DNA of 64,000 bases from Baekduia soli (GCF_007970665.1 NZ_CP042430.1:4774001-4838000), one strand, 5' to 3'; shown: positions 25,887 to 36,305, numbered from the stretch's first letter. Notes: generated by a model not told the origin, from the letters alone. Translations and numbers: made by a program.

Positions 25887-26770
25887 GCCGCGGCCCCCGC
25901 GCGCTCGCGGAGCCCGAGCAGCGCCCGGGCCTCCTGCACGGTCGCGGGCCGGCGCCCCGCGTCGAGCGTCATCTGCCGGGCCCGGCCGACGAGCTCGCCG
26001 TTGGAGCGGGCCATCGTGCCGTCGGGCAGGTAGAGGTTGTCCTCCAGGCCGACACGGACCGAGCCGCCGAGCGACAGGGCGGCCGCCAGCAGCGTCCACT
26101 GCACCCGCGAGATGCCGATCACGCCCCAGTGGGCGTCGACGCCCTCCGGCAGGTTGTCGGCCATCGCGGCGAGGTTGCGCGCCGTGGCCGGGACGCCGCC
26201 CGTGACGCCCAGGACGAAGTCGGCGTGCAGCGGCGCCTCGAGCAGCCCCATGTCCAGCAGCGGGACCAGGGAGCCGACGTGGCCGAGGTCGAAGCACTCG
26301 TGCTCGGGCTTGATCCCCAGCTCGCGCATGGCCTTCAGCAGCGCGATGATCTCGCCGAACGGGTTGGGGAACACGGTCTCGAAGACGAAGTCCTTGCGCC
26401 GCGCCGAGTACTTGGCGTAGTTCATGGACCCCATGTTGAGCGCGGCGACCTCGGGCGGGCACGCCTGCAGGTAGGCGACCCGGCGCTCCACCGACACGCC
26501 GACCGTGCCCGTCGAGAAGTTCAGGATCGCCGCGTCGCCGACCTCGGCCCGGATCGCGTCGTGGATCGCCGTGAAGTCCGCGGCCTCGTAGCTCGGCACA
26601 CCCGCGGACGTGCGGGCGTGGATGTGGATGTGCACCCCGCCCTCGTCCACGATCCGCCGGGCCTCGGCGGCGTACTCCTCCGGCGTGTACGGGATCGCCG
26701 GACACTGCTCGCGGTTGGCCAGCGCGCCGGAGATGGCGCACGTGATGACGACGGGATCCTCGAGGCTCAC
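25883..26770 (-). CDS. Beta-keto acid cleavage enzyme (BKACE, DUF849 family)
   Basis: A 295-residue zinc enzyme of the BKACE/Kce family, which condenses a beta-keto acid with acetyl-CoA and splits it to a CoA ester and acetoacetate. The metal-binding VHIHIHAR is near residue 45, STGTVG near 88, and the family-typical [14 protein letters not shown] near 243. GTG 26770 is preferred to the in-frame GTG at 26800 because GGAG (26776-26779) lies five bases upstream and because the longer version would place the operator inside the gene. It heads the operon BKACE-racemase-MerR. Its keto-acid substrate is unknown. Confidence 0.88.
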   Translation of the reverse strand: MSLEDPVVITCAISGALANREQCPAIPYTPEEYAAEARRIVDEGGVHIHIHARTSAGVPSYEAADFTAIHDAIRAEVGDAAILNFSTGTVGVSVERRVAYLQACPPEVAALNMGSMNYAKYSARRKDFVFETVFPNPFGEIIALLKAMRELGIKPEHECFDLGHVGSLVPLLDMGLLEAPLHADFVLGVTGGVPATARNLAAMADNLPEGVDAHWGVIGISRVQWTLLAAALSLGGSVRVGLEDNLYLPDGTMARSNGELVGRARQMTLDAGRRPATVQEARALLGLRERAGAAA

Positions 26771-26779
26771 GCTTGCTCC

Positions 26780-26807
26780 GTGGGAAGTGGGACGTGCCAC
26801 TTCCCAC
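26780..26807. promoter_or_regulatory. Palindromic operator-like site A (upstream of BKACE operon)
   Basis: GTGGGAAGTGG (26780-26790) and its exact reverse complement CCACTTCCCAC (26797-26807) flank GACGTG, giving an almost perfect 28-base palindrome just upstream of the ribosome-binding site. Its core AGTGGGACGTGCCACT recurs with few changes at 29178-29208 and 30960-30983, upstream of other acyl-CoA catabolic genes. Confidence 0.78.
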
Positions 26808-26876
26808 TCTGTCGCATCCCAGGCGCCGAGGCAACCTGGCGGCCACCCCTGGCCCCCTGGCCCGGCCTTCGCCCGC

Positions 26877-27551
26877 CTACCGGCGCGACTGCAGGAAGAA
26901 GTACAACAGCTGGGCGACGGACGCCACGAACGCGGCGACGTAGGTCCAGGCCGCGGCGCCCAGGACCTTCTTGGCCCCCGTGAGCTCGTCGGCCTCCAGC
27001 AGGCGGCCGTCGGTGAGCGCGACGAGCGCGCGGCGCGACGCGTCGAACTCGACGGGCAGCGTCACGAGCTGGAAGACGACGATGGTCGTGAAGAGGGCCA
27101 GGCCGATCGTCGTCAGGCCGGTCACGCCGAGGATCAGGCCGAGGAAGATGACCGGCACGGCGGCCGAGGAGCCGATGGAGGCGACGGGGACGATGGTCTG
27201 GCGCACGCGCATCTGCAGGTAGCTGCGCGCGTCCTGGATCGCGTGGCCGGCCTCGTGCGCGGCGACGCCGAGCGCGGCCACCGTCGACGCGCGACCGACG
27301 TCGGCGCTGAGGTTCAGCGTGCGGCTGCGCGGGTCGTAGTGGTCGGTCAGCGTGCCCTCGACGAAGCGGATCTCGACGTCGGGCAGGCCCGAGGCGCGCA
27401 CGACGGCGGCGGCGGCCTGCGCACCGGTCATCCCGGAGCGCACGGACACCTCGCTGTAGCGGGCGAACGTGGTCTTGACGCGTCGCTGCGCCCAGAGCCC
27501 CAGCCCGAGCGGGACGATGAGGCAGGCCAGCCAGATCAGGGTCATCGACAT
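26877..27551 (-). CDS. Neutral zinc metallopeptidase of the YugP family
   Basis: A 224-residue membrane protein with an N-terminal membrane segment, the zinc-protease motif HEAGH (near residue 99 in GVAAHEAGHAIQD), and three further hydrophobic segments. YugP/Zn_peptidase_2 proteins have this topology; their substrates are not known. It lies between two parts of the acyl-CoA gene region but has no evident functional tie to it. The length matches the family. Confidence 0.86.
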   Translation of the reverse strand: MSMTLIWLACLIVPLGLGLWAQRRVKTTFARYSEVSVRSGMTGAQAAAAVVRASGLPDVEIRFVEGTLTDHYDPRSRTLNLSADVGRASTVAALGVAAHEAGHAIQDARSYLQMRVRQTIVPVASIGSSAAVPVIFLGLILGVTGLTTIGLALFTTIVVFQLVTLPVEFDASRRALVALTDGRLLEADELTGAKKVLGAAAWTYVAAFVASVAQLLYFFLQSRR

Positions 27552-27605
27552 GTCCGCGAGGGTAGGGCGATCGGCTTAGGGCCGCCTAAGGGCCTGGACG
27601 CCGCC

Positions 27606-29177
<1,572 letters not shown>

Positions 29178-29208
29178 GGGAAGTGGGAAGTCCTACTTCC
29201 CACTTCCC
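29178..29208. promoter_or_regulatory. Palindromic operator-like site B (upstream of carboxylase beta gene)
   Basis: Fourteen-base arms, GGGAAGTGGGAAGT (29178-29191) and ACTTCCCACTTCCC (29195-29208), are exact reverse complements with a three-base spacer. Read on the minus strand, 21 of 24 core positions match site A. The site abuts the carboxylase start codon and covers its predicted -10 element. Confidence 0.78.
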
Positions 29209-29218
29209 CGGGCGTCAA
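29190..29218 (-). promoter_or_regulatory. Predicted sigma-70-type promoter of the carboxylase gene
   Basis: On the minus strand TTGACG (29213-29218) and TAGGAC (29190-29195) are separated by 17 bases. Only 12 bases lie between the -10 and the ATG, so the mRNA would have a leader of a few bases. The -10 is inside palindrome B, fitting direct control by the binding protein. The -10 match is weak. Confidence 0.5.
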
Positions 29219-29335
29219 GCGCGGGCCCGGCCCGGCCGGTGGAGATCAGCAGGCGGCCGGCGCCCGCGCGTGGAAGCGCAGGTCGACGCCGTCGTGCGCG
29301 GCCACGGCGACGTGGGTCCGGCGCGCGCGCACGGG

Positions 29336-30127
29336 TCAGGGGATGAGCGGGTCGACCGCGCTGGCCACGAGCTCGGCGAGCTCGGGGGCGCCGAGCCCGG
29401 TGATCTCGCAGCCGATGAGGTCGCACGTCTCGGCGACCTCGGCCAGCAGCGTGCGCATCCCGGCGTCGCTCAGGCCGCCGGAGGCCGGGAACGCGGCGGG
29501 CAGCACGGACGGGTCGAGCACGTCGAGGTCCAGGTGGACGAAGACGTCGCGGCCCGCCAGCGCGTCGGCCAGCAGGCCCGGCCGCGTCATGCGCATCACG
29601 CCGTGGGTCTCCAGGAGCACCAGCTCGCCGCCGTCGAAGTCGCGCACGCCGCACATGACCACCGCGGACGGCTCGACGGTGGGCAGGTCGAACCCCGCGT
29701 CCCACAGCCCGCAGGCCCCGGCCAGGCACATCCCGCCCAGATAGCGCGAGAGCGTCGTGTCGGGCGTGTTGAAGTCGGCGTGGGCGTCGAGCCACAGGAT
29801 CGTGGCCTGCGGCCGGTGGCGCACGACGGCCGGCAGCGTCGTCAGGCTCACGCAGCAGTCGGCGGCCACGAGCACGGGGTAGGCGCCGGCGGCCAGCGCA
29901 TCGTCGACCTGGCCCCCGGCCTCCAGCAGGCAGCCGCGCGACTGGCGCAGGTCGTCCTGGAAGGCCTGCTCGCGCATCGGCGACGGGCTGCCGATGAGCC
30001 GCGGCTCCACGGCACGACGCCCGGCCAGCTCGCGGGCCAGCGCCTCGGTGGACCGCGCCGCGTCGGGGTGGCGCTCGCCGGTGCGGCACAGCATGGCCAC
30101 CACCTGCAGGCGCGCGGTCAGCGTCAT
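29336..30127 (-). CDS. Arginase/ureohydrolase-fold protein with altered metal site
   Basis: A 263-residue arginase-family protein. Two manganese-binding motifs are intact: DAHAD (114-118) and LDLDVLDP near residue 195. The first motif, normally GGDHS, reads AADCCVS (88-94), so the usual His ligand is replaced by Cys. A subgroup of arginase-like proteins has such a change, and their activity is uncertain. Its ATG overlaps the enoyl-CoA hydratase stop (ATGA), so it is co-expressed with acyl-CoA catabolism, possibly on a guanidino or amide substrate; that link is inference. Confidence 0.8.
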   Translation of the reverse strand: MTLTARLQVVAMLCRTGERHPDAARSTEALARELAGRRAVEPRLIGSPSPMREQAFQDDLRQSRGCLLEAGGQVDDALAAGAYPVLVAADCCVSLTTLPAVVRHRPQATILWLDAHADFNTPDTTLSRYLGGMCLAGACGLWDAGFDLPTVEPSAVVMCGVRDFDGGELVLLETHGVMRMTRPGLLADALAGRDVFVHLDLDVLDPSVLPAAFPASGGLSDAGMRTLLAEVAETCDLIGCEITGLGAPELAELVASAVDPLIP

Positions 30128-30909
30128 CGGCCCTTCCAGACCGGCTCGCGCTTCTCGAAGAACGCGGCGACGCCCTCCTGGATGTCCTCCGTGGAGAACG
30201 CGAGCGTCAGGTTGTGCTGCAGGAGCTCGAGCGCCGCGGTGAAGCCGAGGTCCTGCTGGCGGAACATGGCGTCCTTGCCCAGGCGCATCAACACGGGGGA
30301 CTTGCTCGCCAGGCGCCCGGCCCAGTCGGCCACCGCGGCGTCGAACTCGTCGGCCGGCACGACCTTGTTGACGATCCCCAGCCGCTCGGCCTCGGCCGCG
30401 TCGATGCGCTCGCCGAGCAGCAGCAGCTCGTTGGTCTTCTTGCGCCCGACGTTGCGGTAGATGAGCGCCATGATCATGAAGGGGAAGACCCCCACGTTGA
30501 TCTCGGGCGTCCCGAACGTCGCGCCCTCCCGCGCGATGACGAGGTCGCAGGCCAGCACGAGCCCGAGCGCCCCGGCGAGCACATGCCCGTTGGCCGCCGC
30601 CACGACGGGCTTGCCCAGCTCGCCGATGAGCCGGAAGAGCCTGGGGAACCGTGCGGTGGCGACGTGCTTGTGCACGAGCGGCACGTCAGCCGCGAAGCCC
30701 GCGAGGTTGCCGCCGCTGCTGAAGACCGTCGCGTGCGTCGAGGTGAGCACCACGCAGCGGACCGCGTCGTCGTCGCGGGCCGCGGTGAACGCGTCGAGCA
30801 GGTCCTGCATGACCTGGTCGCTCAGCGCGTTGCGCGTCTCGGGGTGGTCGAGGGCGATCGTCGCGACGCCCCCGTCGGCGACGTCGTAGCGCACGGTCTC
30901 GTAGGACAT
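30124..30909 (-). CDS. Enoyl-CoA hydratase/isomerase family protein, first copy
   Basis: A 261-residue crotonase-fold protein. The oxyanion-hole segments FSSGGNLAGF (near 66) and GALGLVLACDL (near 112) and the TPEINVGVFP motif with a catalytic-type Glu (near 138) are visible. The first of the two usual catalytic Glu positions appears as Leu (GALGL), which is seen in some crotonase members with other reactions. The ATG at 30909 is used rather than a longer in-frame start within the control region. It is divergent from an acyl-CoA dehydrogenase and shares palindrome C. Confidence 0.85.
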   Translation of the reverse strand: MSYETVRYDVADGGVATIALDHPETRNALSDQVMQDLLDAFTAARDDDAVRCVVLTSTHATVFSSGGNLAGFAADVPLVHKHVATARFPRLFRLIGELGKPVVAAANGHVLAGALGLVLACDLVIAREGATFGTPEINVGVFPFMIMALIYRNVGRKKTNELLLLGERIDAAEAERLGIVNKVVPADEFDAAVADWAGRLASKSPVLMRLGKDAMFRQQDLGFTAALELLQHNLTLAFSTEDIQEGVAAFFEKREPVWKGR

Positions 30910-30959
30910 CGCGCAAGCAAAGCACGTCGCGCCGGGGCCCGGCGGCCGGGCGGCTCGGC

Positions 30960-30983
30960 GGAAAGTAGGACGTGCCACTGTTT
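30960..30983. promoter_or_regulatory. Palindromic operator-like site C (enoyl-CoA hydratase / acyl-CoA dehydrogenase)
   Basis: This segment contains AGTAGGACGTGCCACT and matches site A at 18 of 24 positions. It lies between divergent starts at 30909 and 31017. A possible promoter for the plus-strand gene, TTTACT (30981-30986), 17 bases, TACCGT, begins at its edge. Confidence 0.68.
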
Positions 30984-31016
30984 ACTTCGACGGCGACGGC
31001 CGTTACCGTCCCGCCC

Positions 31017-32207
31017 ATGGCCTCCACCGCAGACCAGGTGCTCAAGCCCGACTTCGGCGCATCCCGCAAGCACTTCATCTTCACCGACGAGCACGAGCAG
31101 CTGCGCGAGTCCATCCGCAGCTTCGCGATCAAGGAGCTCGCCCCCCACGCCGACGAATGGGAGGAGACGACGTTCCCCGACTCGGTCTTCCCGCGGATGG
31201 GCGGCCTGGGCTTCCTCGGCCTCGACAAGCCCGAGGCCTACGGCGGCCAGGGCGGCGACTACTTCACGGCCCTCGTGCTGGCCGAGGAGATCGTGCACGC
31301 CCGCTCCGGCGGCCTGGCCATGGGCCTGGCCGTCCACACCGACATGGCGATGCCGCCCATCCTGGCCTTCGGCACCGAGGAGCAGAAGCAGGAGTGGGTC
31401 GTGCCCGCCATCAGGGGCGAGAAGATCCTGTGCCTGGGCATCACCGAGCCCGACGCGGGCTCCGACGTGGCCGGCATCAAGACCCGAGCGGCCCGCGACG
31501 GCGACGACTACGTCATCAACGGCTCCAAGACCTACATCACCAACGGCCACCGCGCCGACGTGATCGTCCTGGTCACCAAGACCGACCCCGACGCCGGCTA
31601 CGACGGCTTCACGCTGTTCCTCGTGCCGATGGACGCGCCCGGCGTCATCCGCGAGAAGCGCCTGGAGAAGCTCGGCATGCACGCGTCGGACACCGCGCTG
31701 CTGGCCTTCCAGGACGTGCGCGTCCCGGCCACCGCGGTCCTCGGCCAGGTCGGCAAGGGCTTCTACCACATCATGTGGGAGCTCCAGGGTGAGCGCCTCA
31801 TCGGCGCCGCGGGCTGCGTGGCCGGCGCCCAGCACTGCTTCGACCAGACGCTGCAGTACGCCAAGGAGCGCACGGCGTTCGGCCGCCAGATCGGCAAGTT
31901 CCAGGTCATGCGCCACAAGTTCGCCGAGATGGCCACCAAGATCGAGACGGCCCGCCAGCTCGTGTACACCACGGCGTGGCGCCACCACAACGGCGACTAC
32001 CCCGTGCGCGAGATCTCCATGGCCAAGCTGCACGCCGCCCGCGTCGCGGTCGAGGTCGCCGACGAGTGCATCCAGATCCATGGCGGCGCCGGCTACATGA
32101 AGGAGTACGGCGTCGAGCGCGTGTGGCGCGACATGCGGCTCAACCGCATCGGCGCCGGCACCGACGAGATCATGCTGGACGTCATCGGACGCTCGTATGG
32201 CCTCTAG
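31017..32207 (+). CDS. Acyl-CoA dehydrogenase, isovaleryl/long-chain type, first copy
   Basis: A 396-residue FAD-dependent acyl-CoA dehydrogenase that makes the 2,3-double bond in acyl-CoA. Motifs are CLGITEPDAGSDV (near 140), the FAD segment RTAFGRQIGKFQV (near 287) and the C-terminal IQIHGGAGYMKEYGVERVWRD. The usual short-chain catalytic Glu position reads GAGT (no Glu), while Glu259 in LQGERL fits the catalytic position of isovaleryl-CoA dehydrogenase. That suggests branched or long acyl substrates. ATG 31017 is chosen; longer starts would fall in site C. A HerA-like ATPase gene follows after 14 bases. Confidence 0.88.
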   Translation: MASTADQVLKPDFGASRKHFIFTDEHEQLRESIRSFAIKELAPHADEWEETTFPDSVFPRMGGLGFLGLDKPEAYGGQGGDYFTALVLAEEIVHARSGGLAMGLAVHTDMAMPPILAFGTEEQKQEWVVPAIRGEKILCLGITEPDAGSDVAGIKTRAARDGDDYVINGSKTYITNGHRADVIVLVTKTDPDAGYDGFTLFLVPMDAPGVIREKRLEKLGMHASDTALLAFQDVRVPATAVLGQVGKGFYHIMWELQGERLIGAAGCVAGAQHCFDQTLQYAKERTAFGRQIGKFQVMRHKFAEMATKIETARQLVYTTAWRHHNGDYPVREISMAKLHAARVAVEVADECIQIHGGAGYMKEYGVERVWRDMRLNRIGAGTDEIMLDVIGRSYGL

Positions 32208-32221
32208 GGCATGATGCGCGC

Positions 32222-33772
32222 GTGAGCGAGTTCACCGAGACGATCGCCAAGGCCTACGCCGTGGACGGGCCGGCCGTCGCGCTCGGCTGCGGGGTGCACG
32301 ACGGCGCCGTCGACCAGGGCGCGATCGTGCAGGCGCCCCTGTCGATGATCAACCGCCACGGCCTCATCGCGGGGGCCACGGGCACGGGCAAGACGAAGAC
32401 CGCCCAGGGCCTGGCCGAGCAGCTCTCGGCCGCCGGCGTGCCGGTCGTCATCGCCGACGTCAAGGGCGACGTCAGCGGCCTCGCGGCCGCGGGCGACCCC
32501 GCGGGCGGCGCCTCCAAGCGCGCCGCCGAGCTGGGGATGCCCTTCGCGCCGACGGCCTTTCCGGTGGAGTACCTGTCGGTCGGCGGGATCGGGCCAGGCG
32601 TGCCCATCCGCGCGACGATCTCGGATTTCGGGCCCCAGCTGCTGGCCAAGGTGCTCGGGGCCAACGAGACGCAGGAGCAGAGCCTGCAGCTCGTCTTCCA
32701 CTACGCCGACGGCAAGGGCCTGCCGCTGCTGGACCTCTCGGACCTGCGCGCCATGCTCACCTACCTGAGCTCCGACGAGGGCAAGCCCGAGCTCGAGGGC
32801 ATCGGGGGCCTGAGCACCGCCACCGTCGGGGTGCTGCTGCGCGCGCTCATCGGCCTGGAGGACGGCGGCGGCACCGAGTTCTTCGGCGAGCCCCAGCTCG
32901 ACGTCACCGACCTGCTGCGCACCGCGCCCGACGGCCGCGGCGTCATCTCGGTCGTCGAGCTGCCGGCCGTCCAGGAGCGCCCGGCGCTCTGGTCGACGGC
33001 GCTCATGTGGCTCGTCGCCGAGCTCTTCGAGACCCTGCCCGAGGCCGGCGACCTGCCCAAGCCCAAGCTCGTCGTCTTCCTCGATGAGGCCCACCTGCTG
33101 TTCCACGACGCCAGCGACGCGTTCGTCTCCTCCATCGAGCAGACCGTGCGCCTCATCCGCTCCAAGGGCGTCGGCGTGTTCTTCATCACCCAGACGCCGA
33201 AGGACCTGCCGTCGTCGGTGCTCGCCCAGCTCGGCAACCGCGTGCAGCACGCGCTGCGCGCGTTCACGCCCGAGGACGCCAAGGCGCTGAAGGCCACCGT
33301 CTCGACGTTCCCCAAGAGCGACCTGTACGACCTGGAGGAGCTGCTGCCGACGCTGGGCATCGGCGAGGCCGTCGTGACGATCCTCGACGACAACGGCGTG
33401 CCGACGCCCGTCGTGCACGCCAAGCTGCCGGCCCCGCAGTCGCGCATGGGCCCTGCCGACGACGTCGACGCCACCGCGAAGGCCTCCCCGCTGTTCGCGA
33501 AGTACGGCACCCGCGTCGACAGCCAGTCCGCGCGCGAGATCCTCGCCGCGCGCATGCAGGCCAACGCCGACGCGGCCGCCGAGGCCAAGACCGCCGGGCC
33601 TGCGCCGGCCGCGCCCGCGCCCAGGGCGCCGAAGGCCCCCAAGGCCCCCCCGGCGCCCAGGCACGAGTCGCCGACCGAGGCGATCGGCGACTTCCTGAAC
33701 TCGCGGCAGGGCAAGGCCCTGCAGCGGCAGGTCGTGCGCGGGGTGTTCGGGCTCCTGCGCAAGAAGCTGTAG
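32222..33772 (+). CDS. HerA-like/DUF853 (YjgR-type) P-loop ATPase
   Basis: A 516-residue ATPase with Walker A GATGTGKT (51-58), Walker B LVVFLDEAHLLF (near 283) and a TQTPKDLP segment after it. This is the DUF853/YjgR family, related to HerA/FtsK-type ring ATPases; the cellular task is unknown. The C-terminus carries an Ala/Pro/Lys-rich linker (about 455-485) before a conserved end. It lies between two acyl-CoA dehydrogenase genes, 14 bases after one and directly abutting the next, so it is probably in their operon although no metabolic link is known. Confidence 0.88.
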   Translation: MSEFTETIAKAYAVDGPAVALGCGVHDGAVDQGAIVQAPLSMINRHGLIAGATGTGKTKTAQGLAEQLSAAGVPVVIADVKGDVSGLAAAGDPAGGASKRAAELGMPFAPTAFPVEYLSVGGIGPGVPIRATISDFGPQLLAKVLGANETQEQSLQLVFHYADGKGLPLLDLSDLRAMLTYLSSDEGKPELEGIGGLSTATVGVLLRALIGLEDGGGTEFFGEPQLDVTDLLRTAPDGRGVISVVELPAVQERPALWSTALMWLVAELFETLPEAGDLPKPKLVVFLDEAHLLFHDASDAFVSSIEQTVRLIRSKGVGVFFITQTPKDLPSSVLAQLGNRVQHALRAFTPEDAKALKATVSTFPKSDLYDLEELLPTLGIGEAVVTILDDNGVPTPVVHAKLPAPQSRMGPADDVDATAKASPLFAKYGTRVDSQSAREILAARMQANADAAAEAKTAGPAPAAPAPRAPKAPKAPPAPRHESPTEAIGDFLNSRQGKALQRQVVRGVFGLLRKKL

Positions 33773-34915
33773 ATGACGGCGTGGCCCCCGTTCACCGACG
33801 AGCACGAGCAGCTGCGCGCGTCCATCCGGGGGTTCGTGCGCTCCGAGCTGCGCCCGCACGCGGCGGCGTGGGAGCGCGACCGCGGCTTCCCGGACGAGGT
33901 CTTCGCGACCTGCGCGCGCCAGGGGCTGCTCGGCCTGAAGTACCCGGAGGCCTACGGCGGCCGGGGCGGCGACCATCTCCACGAGGCGGTCCTGTGCGAG
34001 GAGCTCGCCGCCTGCGGCTCGGGCGGCGTGGCCGCCGGGATCGGGGCCCACGCCAACATCGCCACGCCGCCGATCCACCGCTTCGGCACCGAGGACCAGA
34101 AGCAGCGCTTCCTCGTGCCGGCCATCGCCGGCGAGCGGATCGGCGCGCTGGCCATCACCGAGCCCGACGCCGGCTCCGACGTCGCGGCGGTCCGGACCCA
34201 CGCCCGCCGCGTCGAGGGCGGGTGGCTGGTCAACGGCTCCAAGATGTTCATCACCAACGGCGTGCGCGCGCACTTCTGGGTGACCGCGGTGCGCACGGGC
34301 GAGCAGGGCGGCCACCACGGGCTGAGCTTCCTGATCGTCGAGCGCCAGGACGGCATCACGGCGTCGAAGATCGAGAAGCTCGGCTGGCACGCCTCCGACA
34401 CGGCGCTCATGGCCTTCGAGGACGTCTTCGTGCCCGAGGAGAACCTGCTCGGCGGCGAGAACGAGGGCTTCGGGCTCATCATGGCCAACTTCCAGTGGGA
34501 GCGCCTGGCGATGGCCCTGGGCGCCGTCGGGGCCATGCAGGTCGCCTACGACAGGACGGTGGCCTTCGCGCAGGAGCGCCGGGCGTTCGGGCGCCCGCTC
34601 ACCGGCCACCAGGTCCTGCGCCACAAGCTCGCCGACGTCGCGGCGACACTGCACACCGCGCGGGCGGTGACCTACGACGCGCTGCGGCGCTTCGCCGCCG
34701 GCGAGGACGCGGTCAAGGAGGTCACGATCGCCAAGCTGGCCACCCAGCGCGCCGCCTTCGACGTGACCGACACCTGCCTCCAGCTGCACGGCGGCGCCGG
34801 CTACATGGAGGAGTACGAGATCGAGCGCATGGCCCGCGACGCCCGGCTCGGGCCGATCGGCGGCGGGACCGACGAGATCATGCGCGAGATCCTCGGCAAG
34901 GTCCTCGGCCTGTAG
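33773..34915 (+). CDS. Acyl-CoA dehydrogenase, isovaleryl/long-chain type, second copy
   Basis: A 380-residue acyl-CoA dehydrogenase similar to the one at 31017: both begin with an FTDEHEQLR block. Motifs are ALAITEPDAGSDV, RRAFGRPLTGHQVLRHKLAD and LQLHGGAGYMEEYEIERMARD. Glu243 in FQWERL occupies the isovaleryl-CoA dehydrogenase catalytic position, and the short-chain position lacks Glu (GGGT). The ATG abuts the previous stop codon. Two related copies around one ATPase gene suggest duplication with substrate divergence. Confidence 0.88.
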   Translation: MTAWPPFTDEHEQLRASIRGFVRSELRPHAAAWERDRGFPDEVFATCARQGLLGLKYPEAYGGRGGDHLHEAVLCEELAACGSGGVAAGIGAHANIATPPIHRFGTEDQKQRFLVPAIAGERIGALAITEPDAGSDVAAVRTHARRVEGGWLVNGSKMFITNGVRAHFWVTAVRTGEQGGHHGLSFLIVERQDGITASKIEKLGWHASDTALMAFEDVFVPEENLLGGENEGFGLIMANFQWERLAMALGAVGAMQVAYDRTVAFAQERRAFGRPLTGHQVLRHKLADVAATLHTARAVTYDALRRFAAGEDAVKEVTIAKLATQRAAFDVTDTCLQLHGGAGYMEEYEIERMARDARLGPIGGGTDEIMREILGKVLGL

Positions 34916-34979
34916 GACGAGCGACGGCCCACAGGGCCGGTGCGCCGTAACGCCGGCGCCGCGGGTGCGTTGTGAGGGC

Positions 34980-36305
34980 ATGCCGCTCCCCCGCCCCCTC
35001 CTCCGCGCCGGCCTGCTGGCGGCGCTCGCGCTGGCCACGGGCGCGACGGCCGCGCAGGCCGACGAGCACGTCGCGTTCCTCGACGGCGGCGGCCCGGTGG
35101 CCGCGGCCGGCGGCACGGTCGCCTGGTCGGCCCGCGGCGGCGACGGCCGCTACCGGCTCGTGCTGGCCACCGGCGGCGCCCCGGCCGCCGCCGCCCCCGG
35201 GGTCGCGCCCGCCGCGACCCCGTTCGACGTCGCTCTCGGGCACTCGGGCGGCCGGCTCGTGGCGACCTACTCGCGCGGCCGCAGGGCCTACGTCGTCCCC
35301 GTCGCGGGCGGCGCCGAGCGGCGCATCCGCGCCATCCCCGGACCCGCGACGCACCCCGCCGTCGACGGCGACCGCCTCGCGTGGGTCGTGCCCGGCGCGT
35401 CCTCGTTGAAGGGCTGCGACCGCCTCGAGGTCCGGACGGGCGGCGGGCGAGCGCGCGTGATCAGCGGCGCCTGCCGCAAGCTGGCCGGCGTGCAGGTCCG
35501 CGGCAAGGACGTCGTGTGGTCGGCGATCGACTACCGCGGCACCGACAGCCACGGCGCCGGCGGCAAGTCCTCCACGATCTGGGCCTTCCGCTTCGGCGGC
35601 GCGGTGCGCACCCTGGACCGGACGAGCTTCGGCGAGGAGTCCAACCTGCTGCGCTCGCCGTCGATCGACGGGCGCGACGTCGTCTACACCCAGAGCGGCG
35701 TGCACCCGCGCAAGAGCTTCGCCCGCGCCCGGCTCGACGGCCGCGGGACGCCCGTGCGCGCCGCCGCGGGCGTGGCGCTCGAGGGCCCGATGGCCGTCGA
35801 CGGCGCGCGGGCCTGGTACGTCATCCCCGGCCGCGGCGAGGAGAGCTGCGACGCCGGCGACCAGCTCGCGCCGGTCCCGTGCGAGCTCGTCTCGGCCGCC
35901 ACCGCCGCGCTGGCGCCCGGCGCGAGCCGCACGTTGCCGCCGGAGCTCAGCGTCGCCTACACGCCCGCGGTGCAGCCTGCGGCGGGCACGCCGCTGACGG
36001 TCGCCGGCGCGCTCACGCGCCGCACCGTGCGCGACGGCGCGACGGTCGGCAGCACGCCGCTGCCGGGCGAGGTCGTCGACGTCCTGGCCCGCAGCGAGGG
36101 CAGCCCCGAGACGTTCACGGCCACCGGCGCGTCGGCGACGACCGGAGCCGACGGCGCCTACGGCGTGCAGGTGCCCTACGCCGCGCTGCCGTTCTTCACG
36201 GCCCAGGTGCGCTCGAGCGGGCTGCTCGCGGGCCGCGGCACCGTCGGCTTCTGCCCCACGGGCACGACACCGCTGCCGGGAGGAGGCTGCACGGCGCCGC
36301 GATGA
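34980..36305 (+). CDS. Secreted beta-propeller-like protein of unknown function
   Basis: A 441-residue protein with a signal peptide (about 1-27, ending AAQADE) and repeated beta-strand blades with Gly-rich turns such as VAWSARGGDGRYRLVLA and VDGDRLAWVVPG, resembling a WD/TolB-type propeller. The last 100 residues look like a separate carboxypeptidase-regulatory-like domain (VGSTPLPGEVVDVLARSEG, ATTGADGAYGVQVP). There are four cysteines after the signal. ATG 34980 or GTG 34965 could start it. No family name is assigned with confidence. Confidence 0.68.
   Translation: MPLPRPLLRAGLLAALALATGATAAQADEHVAFLDGGGPVAAAGGTVAWSARGGDGRYRLVLATGGAPAAAAPGVAPAATPFDVALGHSGGRLVATYSRGRRAYVVPVAGGAERRIRAIPGPATHPAVDGDRLAWVVPGASSLKGCDRLEVRTGGGRARVISGACRKLAGVQVRGKDVVWSAIDYRGTDSHGAGGKSSTIWAFRFGGAVRTLDRTSFGEESNLLRSPSIDGRDVVYTQSGVHPRKSFARARLDGRGTPVRAAAGVALEGPMAVDGARAWYVIPGRGEESCDAGDQLAPVPCELVSAATAALAPGASRTLPPELSVAYTPAVQPAAGTPLTVAGALTRRTVRDGATVGSTPLPGEVVDVLARSEGSPETFTATGASATTGADGAYGVQVPYAALPFFTAQVRSSGLLAGRGTVGFCPTGTTPLPGGGCTAPR

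Noticed and set aside
26771-26800. Upstream GTG at 26800 as the BKACE start
   Set aside because: It would lie inside palindrome A and lacks a ribosome-binding site, while GTG 26770 has GGAG five bases upstream.
29246-29332. A 28-codon minus-strand frame after the arginase stop
   Set aside because: It reads plausibly (HVAVAAHDGVDLRFHAR) but is too short and lacks a ribosome-binding site; could be a remnant.
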